From positions 48,698,469 through 48,762,468 of the forward strand of contig CM076996.1 of the NCBI GenBank assembly GCA_039090855.1: a DNA stretch of 64,000 bases. Direction: 5' to 3'. A program made the translations under genes and the position numbers. The number at the start of each line of letters is the position of its first letter. The first letter of the stretch is position 1. This document shows, piece after piece, positions 43,238 through 53,983 of the stretch. The DNA comes from Macrothele yani. Its lineage: Eukaryota; Arthropoda; Arachnida; Araneae; Macrothelidae. The notes beneath the pieces are model-generated. The model did not search any database and was not told where the DNA came from. It saw only the letters and a list, made by a program, of their open reading frames with translations.

Positions 43238-43790
43238 ACTGTTGTCCTTTAATCGCTGTGTGACTATCCGAGCATTGTGGCATGTTGCATTAACCTGCTG
43301 AAAGTTGCTCCCTCCATCAGGAAACAATATGCACACATATTGGTGTGCCTGGTCCGCAGGCATGTTAAGATGTCTCGTGTCTTCAAAAGGCTGTTGCAGA
43401 GGTATAAAACAATTCCTTGAACGCTATCCATTAAAAAAAAAAAACCCAAACCATTACACGGCCACCACCAAATTTCACAGTTGACGCTAGACAGCTGGGA
43501 TCGATTCGTGCAGTTGACACTAACTATATTCCTGACCCGTCTATTGGCGTGTGAAAACGTGATTCATCGGACTAGGCGACCTTTTACCAGTACTTTTCAG
43601 CCCAGTTTTGGTGCTCCCGTGACCACTGCAGAGACATTTTTCGGTTTTTAGCGGAAACGATTCGAGCCAATGCGCGGTTGGCTGTTTATGCTGTAATTCC
43701 AATCTCTTGCCGCTGTTGTACTACACGGTTGGCTGTGTATGCTGAAATTCTAATCTCATACCGCTGTTGTGCTACGCAGTTACTTGAAGC
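43238..43790 (-). pseudogene. Tc1-like transposase relic
   Basis: On the minus strand: ANRALARIVSAKNRKMSLQW and SREHQNWAEKYW, then SDESRFHTPIDGSG (first Asp), GGGRVMVWVFF, and FQQVNATCHNARIVTQRLK, where the second catalytic Asp has become Val. Stops are frequent. A tandem duplication of about 52 bp (43677-43783) lies in the N-terminal part. Ends were not found. Confidence 0.75.
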
Positions 43791-44024
43791 AATGGCGCTG
43801 GTCTGTTCGGTCGGACGTTTCTGAGCTCCGTGGATTCTTTCATTGCAAACCTCGTGGATTATCACAGTTCGCTTCCTTTTGATCTCTACTTGCTCTAATA
43901 AGTAATAGAGCCATATTTTATTCTTCCGGGAAGTCTCCGGCTGTTCAACTTTATTTTATTTTGCTACTTTTATGGTTTTTGGTGGCGTTCTTCAACGTCG
44001 TGATTGACTTCACGTGTCGCTAAG

Positions 44025-45666
44025 ATGGCGGCGCACAGTGAAAGTGTTTCAACGTTGGATTTATACATGGATTTCGAAGTCTCCAATCCTTGTAGCATTC
44101 TGGACCAGCAAGACATGTCAATGACAGATACCAATTCGTCCGTTTCATCGTCTAGTGTAGCATGCACTCCTCTTAATGCCAGCTAAGCATTTCAAGCTCA
44201 AGTAAATATGTTTCACCAAGGACGAAATCCTCAACCCACAGGTCTAAATGACAAGGTAAATGTTTCACTTACTAAAATTTCTCACCGTAATGCCTATGTG
44301 AATGTAGTTCAAGGGTTAAACCTCACAACCATGCTTAGCTCATTCACTTCTCATTCTCTCCCAGAAACACAAATATGTATTAAAGATAAAGCAGTTAAAA
44401 TACGTTTTTCTGATAATTCCTCAGCAGGAAGGGACATAGTGTCCCGGCTTTAGTTAGGAGTAGTTTTTCAGCTCTAACTATGACTCCATTGCCGCAATAC
44501 AGCGATGCCTTATCAAAAATGTTTCCAAAGGACCAAATTACTCACATTGCTCGTAAATCTATAAATGGACTTGTCTATTTCACTTCAACAGATCATGTTG
44601 ATAAAATACTAATTCAAGAACTCTCTATAGGATATGCACATATTTATCCTACCCTTATGTCACAGCGAAAAGTTACGGTAAGTCTTTACCCAGTTGCCCC
44701 GAAAATTCCGGACTCACTTACAATGGCAGCCCTTACTAAGTGCGGAACAGTCATCGGCGAGATTCAAACCCCTTCCGTAACATCGAGAGGTTCACCTTAC
44801 TCGCACATTAAAGGTCTTCGGAGGCAAGCACGCGTTGTTTTTGCTAATGAACAGGCACTTTTCAACTGCCCCACTCAAATTATCATCAGTTTTGGACGCC
44901 AAACCTATAGGATGGATATCACCACCGGTTTACAGTGCTTCCAGTGCAAGGGCTTTAGTGATGTCAGAAGTAACTGCCCACATCAAAGGCAAACAGTCGC
45001 AACTACCCAGATAACTCCCTCACCTCAAAGTATTGCCACTTATGAACTCCGTTGACCAACTACTACAAGCTGACCAAGAATCCAAGACAGCCCCTACGAA
45101 CCTAGAACCAATTCAAACTTTCGTTCCCTCTTCTGAAATGATCACCATTGCTCAAATTCACCCCCACCCACAGATGTAAACCCCCAAATTCTCAATGAAC
45201 CAGACTTCGCAGTGGACGATCCACATTTCAACGATAACCTTTCAGCATATGACTCAGCTACGAAAGGAGCTGACTCAAACACAGAAATTAGGGATACCGC
45301 AGTTTCACAACCAGCAGATATTGCGGATCCCACCTATTCAGAAGTTACTAAAGTTAAAACCAAACCTAGACCAGCAAAATCAAATTCCCCAAAACCTAAG
45401 CGAAAAAAAATATATATATAACACAACAAAATGAACAAACAGCGGGATCCCAAACCGTATTATCACATCAAGTTGAAGGCCCTGCAGAGACATCGTCAAA
45501 ATTAATTATGCAAAACTACAGTGAAATAGAAGTCTCCGAGGATAGTACGGAAAAAGCAACATTTATTCCCGTTGATGAACTTAAAGCGCAGCTGACATCA
45601 GGGGATTTCCCTCCGGGTCCGTTAAGTGAAGAATCACTGTTGGAACTACTGACCTTGGACAAGTGA
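44025..45666 (+). pseudogene. LINE-B ORF1, broken
   Basis: MAAHSESVSTLDLYMDF starts at 44025 and meets a stop at 44184. After more breaks the core runs 44480-45055: QITHIARKSINGLVYFTSTD, KVTVSLYPVAPKIPDS, RRQARVVFANEQALF, then the knuckle CFQCKGFSDVRSNCPH. In the knuckle the usual CCHC histidine is Asp. The tail is acidic and Pro/Gln-rich, ending in TFIPVDELKAQL and LLELLTLDK near 45660. ORF1 would bind the LINE RNA. LINE-C ORF1 is about 85-90% similar by eye. Confidence 0.82.
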
Positions 45667-46194
45667 ATAAAGCTGCATTTATGCAAATTATCACTTGCGG
45701 TTCCCTGAGATATTTCCTCAATTAGAAGCTTTCGTTACTCGCCTTCGAGTAAAAATCACAGATAAAAGAATTTTTGTTATGATACGCCGCCTTCGAGAAA
45801 AAATCACAGATAAAAGAATTTTTGTTATGATACGCGGCCTTCGAGGCCGTGTAAGAACACTTAGAAAAACTGAGGACGACAATGGCCTTTCAACTCTCAC
45901 ACGATGTCTAAATTTAAAATCGCTTCCTTTCATTGTAGAGGATGTAGTAACCCTTTTACAAACTTTTTCACACATGTCGATCATAGCATTATAAGAGACT
46001 GATATCATAGCATTATAAGAGACGAATTGCAAATCCACTACTCAGTATAATAAAGGGCGTATGTGGCCATTTCAGTTCTACCACAGTTATGGTCATACAA
46101 TAAATTCTGGCATTGCAATTCACAATGGCATTCAAGCCCAAATTTCCGATATTTCAGAAACTGAGAATTACAACGGACAACTGCTTCATTTGAA

Positions 46195-46269
46195 TAAATA
46201 AATACATCGTTCTTAACCACGTTTTAGAAACACACAGCAACCGAAAAATTGTTATTTGGAGTATTTTCA
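46195..46269 (-). mobile_element. 75-bp insertion with 12-bp target duplication
   Basis: GCTTCATTTGAA occurs at 46183-46194 and 46270-46281, while LINE-C has it once. The insert begins TAAATAAATACATCG, so on the minus strand it ends in a TATTTATTTA tail. This looks like a severely 5'-truncated retroelement of unknown family. Confidence 0.75.
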
Positions 46270-47100
46270 GCTTCATTTGAAGTTCACCTTCCATTCAGAG
46301 ATATTTCATCTATTCAATATTTACGTTCCAAAACAAAATAACGATGTTATACGACTTTTAAATCGCCTCTCACACAACATCCAACACGTTTCTCCTTGAG
46401 AACATATTTTGTGCGGATAATTCAACTGCACGCTGGACTACCGAATCGATAGATATAACGCATCTGAGCACCGTTATAACGTAGTTAACACTCTTGCAGC
46501 CGTTATTCAAAACTCAAATTTAATTGACACAGTTCGCTATCTGAATCCCACCCTTCAGCATTTTACCTGGGGTTCCCCCGTTGCAAACTTCACAGCTGCA
46601 GCACGATTAGATCGCATTTATATCTTACAATCCCTTTAACCTCGTCTTCCTGAAGCCACTCACCACCCCACTGCTTCTTCGGATCATCAAATTGTGTCAA
46701 CTTCTCTTCTTTTTAAGTTTGACTACAGCATTTTGTCAACGAAGTTGGTCATTCGACGGTTCACTTCTGGAAGACACTGACTTCTGTAATTCGGTAAATG
46801 ACATGCTTCTTGCTGCTCAAGTACAACTTCCAACAGTTACTAATCCAATTGTACATTGGATATATACTAAAAACAAAATTATTGCGTACACACAGAGGAT
46901 CTCCTTCTCTAGACGAATTATTCAAAACATGGAAATTGAAAATCTCCGAAATATACTCCGTACTCTCGATCAAACTACAGAAGAATACCTTATCCGACAA
47001 TCTAAACTCTAGAAATTGTTGAAACCAATTGCAAAACAAGCCATTCACAGTCTCAATCTTCTTGACGTTTGCAACATCGACCAACCATATAGTTATTATA

Positions 47101-48319
47101 CACTGATTGGCCACTTTATTATGACCACTCCCTCAGTACTTCGTTGGGCCACTTTTCCCTCTAATACTGCGTCGATTCTTCGTGGAATGGTCTCCACGAG
47201 ATGTTGATAGGTGGTTTGTGGAATCTGAGACCATGCTTGATGAATAGCACTTTCCAGGAGTGTGAGTTTGCAGGGTTGTGGATCCAGCTGTCTGATGGCT
47301 CATTCAACTTCATCCCACAAATTCTCAATGGGGTTGAGATCTGGAGATTGTGGGGGGCTACCTACGCAAAGTAAACTCACCGGCATGTTTCTGAAATCAA
47401 TCCTGTACAATACGAGTACTATGGCAGGACGCATTATCTTGTTGAAAGTAGCCAGCGCCATTGGAATAAACCATCCACATGGCAGGATGCACTTGGTCTG
47501 CAACGATGTTTAGATATGATGTGCCAGTCAGACGTTCATCAACACGAATTAAAGGGCCCAAAGCATGCCAGGAAAATATTCCCCAAACCATTACGTTGCC
47601 TCCACCAGCTTGAAGGGTTGTAGCAATGCGTTTGGGGTCCATGCTTTCGTGCTGTTTCCGCCAAATTCTCACTCGGCCATCGGCATGGTGCAACTGAAAA
47701 CGTGATTCATCGGACCACATAATTTGTTTCCAATTATCGATTGTTCAATCCTTGTGCTCTTGTGCAAACTGGAGACGTTTTCTCTTGTTAACTGCATACA
47801 GCAAAGGTGTTCGAACAGGCCTTCGGCTGCCATATCCCATCCGATGCAGTGTACGGCGAACGATGCGTGCAGAGATCATTTGAGGGGATCTTTGATTAAG
47901 ATCGTCTGTAATTTGCTGCACTGTTGCCCTTCTGTTGTCTGTTACCAGTCTGGAACCTCCGTTTCGCACGAGCAGTCACTAGTCGATGACGACCACACAT
48001 TGCACGTAGAGACCCATTTTTTTGGCTGACAGTCCAGTCTTTAAACACTGTAACAACAGCTGCCCTGGAACATTTCACGAATGCGGTGGTTTCGGTGATA
48101 CTTGCTCCACGGCTCCGAGCTCATACAATCATCCCACGTTGAGAGTCCGTCAAATCGCACTTTTTACCAATCTCGTCACCCAAAAATCACTTCTACTACT
48201 GTCACTAGCACTAAGCTTTCCCTTTTTATACTAGCCTCGCCCTCTGGCGGCAACAGCGTGCAGCCATAGCTAATTTGCTTAAAACTGTCAGATGGTTAGA
48301 ATAAAGTGGCCACTCAGTG
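47101..48319 (-). mobile_element. Tc1-like element, family W, inserted in LINE-B
   Basis: Ends CACTGATTGGCCACTTTATT and (reverse-complemented) CACTGAGTGGCCACTTTATT lie between TA at 47099-47100 and 48320-48321. Removing it restores the LINE-B alignment with LINE-C. Confidence 0.95.
47250..48180 (-). pseudogene. Tc1-like DD34E-type transposase, family W, broken
   Basis: Minus strand: HTH region (CDLTDSQRGMI-like, then RATVQQITDDLNQ and SARIVRRTLHRMGYGSRRPV), followed by catalytic MWSDESRFQLHHADGRVRIW (47660-47720), GGGNVMVWGIFSW, AGYFQQDNASCHSTRIVQD (second Asp, about 47400-47455) and SPDLNPIENLWDEVE (Glu, about 47300-47345). All three catalytic residues are present. Frameshifts at about 47397 and 47740 and a stop separate the parts. 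It is one of the less damaged transposases here. Confidence 0.9.
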
Positions 48320-50600
48320 TATATTCCTAGAAAAACAGCAACGCTCCAGCAAAAAACATCACGCATATTCAATTACAGAAGGAAATGTTACTTCTGACCC
48401 CAGAAAATATGTTCTGAAGTTCCACATTACTTCCATGAACGATTCATAAAATTTATTTCACCTAATCAAGCTACAAAGTTATTTCTCCGCAATCTCTGCA
48501 AGATCCGCAACATCACCACTCTGATCTCACCTCGCCTATTTCCTCTTTAGAAATTAAAAATTCACTGGCGAAACTCAACCTTCAAGCAGCATCGGAGGGT
48601 GATGGCCTCACGGCCTCCTTCTACAAAGCCTTCTTTTCTTCGCTCTTGCCACTACTTCACGAAAACTTTAATTATGCTCTTACCGCTGATGTCATCTCCT
48701 CTGACTTCACTCGTGCAATTATTGAATTACTCCCTAAGAAACAATGCCTCCAAGATCTAAATAACTGGCGTCCCATAAGTCTATTGAACGTGGACTATAA
48801 ACTATTGACTAAAATTATCTCCCATTGATTAAACCCCAGTTTGTCTACAATTATCCATCCAGATCAGACATATACAATACCAAGCCGAAGCATTGTTCAG
48901 AATCGAAGTATTATTAGAGACCTTATACATATTACCGACCTTAACCATGAACCGCTTGCAGTGTTAAATATTGACCAGCGCCAGGCATTTGATAATGTTG
49001 GCCACGATTATTTATTCGAAGTTTTATTCCATTTCGGTTTTCCGCACAACTTCTGCAGCCTGGTTTTTAATTTTTACCGTAACTCTATCGTTCATGTACG
49101 TGGTAGCAACTTACTCACGGCAACAATTCCATTTGAGAAAGGAATCTGACAGGGTTGTCCTATATCGGGACAGCTTTTTGCTATTATTTTTGAACCGCTG
49201 CATATTCACCTCAGACGGTAATTTACATAAAAAAACGACCTCCCCTTCGGCCAGTCTGCGACATCATCGAATTTTCCTAACAGCATATGCAGACAACCTC
49301 ACGCTATTTATAAGTTCTGATACAGATTTCCCGCGGGTGCTTTAAATTTATAACACTTACGCTTCGGTTTCAGGAGCTTCATTAAATACTGAAAAAACAG
49401 CAGGGTTATAATGTGGAGCATGGCTACATCGCACAGATCATCCCTGGGGTGCGCAATGGAAATCTAATATTCAAAAACTTTTAGGTATTTATTTTACCAA
49501 AATAAATACCTAAGAGTTAAACCACCTGTACATCTATGATTAACAAGACAAAACAATATATTGGTTACTTACTGGTCAACAGTAAAACATTTCACGTCCT
49601 TCCATGGCAGAGCAAAAATTATCAATGAAATCGTGCTTCCGTCCCTGCAGTATACATGAGCTATCCGCGCATTACCAACTCACTTTCTCACAGAATCCTT
49701 AGACTCACTGTTAACTTCATCTGGATCAGAGTCCACTGGGTGAAGACAAATGTTCTCACCCTTCCAGTCAAGTTTGGAGGCTTCGACTTATGTGATTTCC
49801 AAAGTAAATATAATACCCAAAGGATCATGGCTTTCATCAATCTTCTTCTAAGGCCAACCATTGCTTCTCATCCCGAAGGAACCCACATCTCACGTTTCTC
49901 GAGATTTTGCATATAGACAGATACCAGCTGATTCCTCTCCGTTTCCCTTCTGTGTATAAAGAAGCCATTTCACTCCTAAAACAGATTTCCGTGAAAAAAC
50001 CCTCACCTGGAACAACACTTGACCTTATTGCAGAACCTTTGTTTTATTCTTCTTCCCTGCACCCGGCACACCAAGAATACTTCTTCTACCCTACTTAGAT
50101 AAAAGCTGAAATTGTCACTGTTTCACAACTGGTAAATCAGGATTTTACTTGGAAAAAAATTTAAACGATCTCTCAGTGCATCTTCCCTCAACCACTGAAA
50201 ATGCAGTTAAGTTCCAAAGTCTCAAGGATGCTTTCTGTCAGTCACTTCCATCTTTAGCAACCCCTCAAGGCTTGATTCCCACATCGTCAGCTCCTCTTCT
50301 ACTTCCGTTCACAATAACTTTACAAGAACAATCATATCCTTTGCACTCCGTCACCTCCAAAAAGTTATATCAAATCTCCCGCCTTCGCAATGTTTCTCCA
50401 TGCTCTATTTTCAACGTACGACCTTCTGAATTTCGTTTCATCTGGAATGCAGCACAATCAACTAATACTCCTCCTAAGGAAATCGACACGCATTGGCTTC
50501 ACCTACACAACAGGCTTCATGTTCCGACTGTACTCCACAGGTTTAAGCTTACATCATCTCCCAACTGCGTTACTGCTGTATACCAGACGATGTGCGACAT

Positions 50601-51514
50601 ACACTGCTGGCCACTCCGAATGCAACACCAAGAAGGACACGAGATAGCAAAGCCAGATTTACTGGACACATGACAGCAGATACAATGATGAACCAATTGA
50701 GCTTACAGGCCCGTGCGACTTGCGGAACACGCAGACATCAATAGCTCGTGTGGCTCCCATGGCTAACAATAACGGCCGCTACACGCCGCGGCATCGAACG
50801 AAAGAGGCTTCGGATGTGGGCTTGGGGTATGTCGGTCTAGGATGCTTCCACACGTTGCTACAGTTCATCAGGAGTAGCCTCGGGTGGTGCTTGCCGGGCC
50901 ACTCGGTTGCCGATCAGCGACCTGACGTGTCCGATGGACGACATACCGGGTGAACAGGCTGGCCACGGCAGCAGTGACACCTGGTGGGCCGTGAAGAATT
51001 GTTGCACGATGCGTGCCACGTGCGGGCGCGCATTGACCTGTTGAAACATGTCCGCAGGCAGGTCCTACATGCAAGAGAGGACTACAGGTTCCAAAACGTC
51101 GGAGATGGTGCTGTGGCTGTTGAGTGTACCAGCGATGCGTACCATACGGGTGCGGGTGTCATATCCAATTGCGCCCCAAACTATAAATCCAGGCGACGGA
51201 CCGGTATGGCGATGCATAATGCAGGCGTCATGCAGTCTCTTGCCGTGGTGCCGCCACACGCGAATCCGACCATCGTGGTGTTGCAGGCAGAAGCGGGATT
51301 TGTTGGAGAAGATAATGTCGTGCCATTCCGTAGTCCAGGTGCGGCGTTCGGCGGCCCACTGCCGCCACACTCGCCGGTGGTTTAACATCAATGGTAATCG
51401 AAGCAATGGGCGCCGTGCGACAAGTCCCCGCTCCTGCAGATGACGTCGAACGGTACGTGCTGACACAGGTTGTTGCGCAACACACCCTAATTCCTGCGCT
51501 AACGATCGTAATGT
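50601..51514 (-). mobile_element. Tc1-like element, family X, truncated at LINE-C junction
   Basis: The end CACTGCTGGCCACTCCGAAT follows TA at 50599-50600 in LINE-B. The transposase runs on the minus strand from SARTVRRHLQERGL and FSNKSRFCLQHHDG (first Asp to Asn) through FQQVNARPHVARIV (second Asp to Val) to SSIGHVR (Glu to Gly). All three catalytic residues are lost. The element stops at about 51514, where LINE-C ORF1 begins. Confidence 0.88.
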
Positions 51515-51529
51515 ACAAAATCCTCAACC

Positions 51530-52932
51530 CACAGGCCTAAATGACAAGGTAAATGTTTCACTTACTTAAATTTCTGCACGTAATGCCTATCCGAATGTAG
51601 TTCAAGGGTTAAACCCCACAATTATGCCTAGCTCATTCACCTCTCATTCTGTCTCAGAAACACAAATATGTATTGAAGATAAAGCAGTAAAAATAAGTTT
51701 TGCTTAGAATTCCTCAGCAGGAAGGGTCATTACGTCCCGGCTTAAATTAGGAGTAGGTTTTTCTGCTCTACCTAGGACTCCATTGCCGCAATACAGCGAT
51801 GCCTTATTAAAAATATTTTCAAAGGAACAAATTACTCACATTGCTCGAAAATCTCATAATGTACTTCTGTATTTCACTTCAACAGATCATGTTGATAAAA
51901 TTCTAGTTCAAGGACTCTCTAAAGGAGATGCACATATTTATCCTATCCTTATGTCGCAGCGATCAGTTACTATAAGTGTTTACCCAGTTGCCCCGGAAAT
52001 GCTAGACTCACTTATAATGGCAGCCCTCACTAAGTGCGAGAAAGTTATCAGTGAGATTCAAACCCCTTCCGTAACATCGAGAGGTTCGCCTTACTCGCAC
52101 ATTAAAGGTCTTCGAAGGCAAGCCCGCGTTGTTTTTGCTAATGACCACGCATTTTTCAACTGTCCCACTCGCAGTATCATCAGTTTTGGACGTCAAACCT
52201 ATAGGATGGATATCACCACAGGTTTACAGTGTTTCCAGTGCAACTGCTTTGGTGATGTCAGAAGTAACTGCCCACATCCAAGGCAGACAGCCGCAACTAT
52301 ACAGATAACTCTTTCACCTCAAAGCACTGCCACTAAGAACTCCGTTGACCAACTACTGCAAGTAGATCAAGAATCCAAGGCAGTCCCTACGAACCTAGAA
52401 ACAATTCCAACTTTCGTTCCTTCTTCTGAAATGATCACCATTGCTCAAATTCACACCCCACCCACAGATGTAAACCCCCAAATTCTAATTGAACCGAACA
52501 TCGCAGTGGATGACCCAAATTCCAACGATAACCTCTCAGCATATGACTCAGCTGCGAAAGGAGCTGACTCACACACAGAAATTATGGATACCGCAGTTTC
52601 ACAAGCTTGCAGATATTGCGGATCCCACCTATTCAGAAGTTACTAAAGTTAAAACCAAACCTAGACCAGCAAAACAAATTCTTCAAAACCCAAGCGAAAT
52701 AAAAAGCAACACAACAACATGAACAAACAACGAAATCCCAAACCGTATTATCACATCAAGTTGAATGCCCTGCAGAGATATCGTCAAAATTAATTATGCA
52801 AAACTCCACTGAAAGAGAATTTTCCGAGGAAAGTACGGAAAAAGCAACATTTATTCCCGTTGATGAACTTAAAGCGCTGCTGACATCAGGGGTTTTCCGT
52901 CCGGGTCCGTTAATTGAAGAATTACTGTTGTA
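51530..52932 (+). pseudogene. LINE-C ORF1, 5'-truncated
   Basis: A 287-codon open stretch (51783-52646) covers the core: QITHIARKSHNVLLYFTSTD, SVTISVYPVAPEMLDS, RRQARVVFANDHAFF and the knuckle CFQCNCFGDVRSNCPH. The knuckle is Cys-x2-Cys-x4-Asp-x4-Cys, with Asp where CCHC has His. A Thr/Gln/Pro-rich tail follows; a frameshift near 52600 precedes the acidic end (TFIPVDELKALL). The product would be an RNA-binding protein of the LINE particle. This is the longest intact ORF1 segment in the window and the best template for defining the domain. Confidence 0.83.
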
Positions 52933-53983
52933 ACTACTGACCTTGGACAAGTGAGCAAAGCTGCATCACACTGCGTTTTATGCAAATTATCACTTGCAGT
53001 TCCCTGAGATAATTCCTCAATTAGAAGCTTTCGTTACTCGCCTTCGAAAAAAAATCACAGTTAGAAGAGTTTTTGTTATGATACGCCGCCTTCGAGGCCG
53101 TATAAAAACACTTAGAAAACCTGAGGACGATAATGGCCTTCAACCTTCACGTGGTGTCTAAATTTAAAATCGCTTCCTTTAATTGTAGAGGATGTAGTAA
53201 CCCTCTCACAAACTCTTTGACACATGCCGATCAAGTTCTTGTAAATGCTGATATCATAACATTACAAGAGATGAATTGCAAATCAACTACTGAGTATAAT
53301 AAATGGCGTATGTGGCCATTTCAGTTCTACCACAGTTATGGTCATACAGTCAATTCTGGCATTGCAATTGCAATTCACAATCATATTCAACTCCAAATTT
53401 CAGATATTTCAGAAACTGAGAATTACAACGGACTGCTGCTTCATTTGAAGTTCACCTTCCATTCAGAAATATTTCATCCATTCAATATTTACGTTCCAAA
53501 ACAGAATAATGATGCTATACGACTTTTAAATCGCCTCTCACATAACATCCAGCACGTTTCTCCTTCAGAACACATTATGTTGTGCGGAGAATTCAACTGC
53601 ACGCTGGACTACAGAATCGATAGATAGAATGCAACCAGAGGCGTCTCGGGAGTTATTCAAATGGGGGTTCAAAATACATAAATTGCAAAAATTAAATTTT
53701 ATTGAGACATAACGTACAGGTTAAAATACATTTCTGTTTCTACAAGTAAAAAAAAAACAATGCAACTAAAAAGAAAAAACAAGCACTCATACGTAGAAAA
53801 ACTAACATTCGACTTTGTACAAAGGAAGATTCTATTACAATAGTGCTTACAATTTACTTCAAAGGTAAACATTCAAAGGGAATGTTGATCACTTAAGTGC
53901 AATTTTTTAAATTAAGTCAATCCGCCTATCTCTTTTTGAGGCAAACAAACTAATAACATTTTTGTTGAATTTAGGTATGCAAT

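Larger units (their letters stand above)
43825..50599 (+). mobile_element. LINE-B: Tx1-clade LINE, 3' end lost
   Basis: The start near TGAGCTCCGT matches the 5' end of LINE-A. ORF1 and ORF2 follow. A Tc1-like element is inserted at 47101-48319 and a family X element at 50601, after which LINE-B does not resume. LINE-C, a close relative, lies directly downstream in the same orientation. Confidence 0.85.
45880..50599 (+). pseudogene. LINE-B ORF2: endonuclease-reverse transcriptase, broken
   Basis: The endonuclease starts near 45900 (KSLPFIVEDVVT corresponds to intact KIASFNCRGCSN in LINE-C) and carries a 75-bp insertion at 46195-46269. RT motifs: NNWRPISLLNVDYKLLTK (48757-48815), AVLNIDQRQAFDNVGHDYLF (about 48958-49020) and AYADNL (49283-49300), where the second Asp of YADD has become Asn. 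The RT thumb and C-terminal region follow to 50599. A 48-bp tandem duplication (45740-45835) and a template-switch palindrome (49476-49518) are present. It is inactive. Confidence 0.85.
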
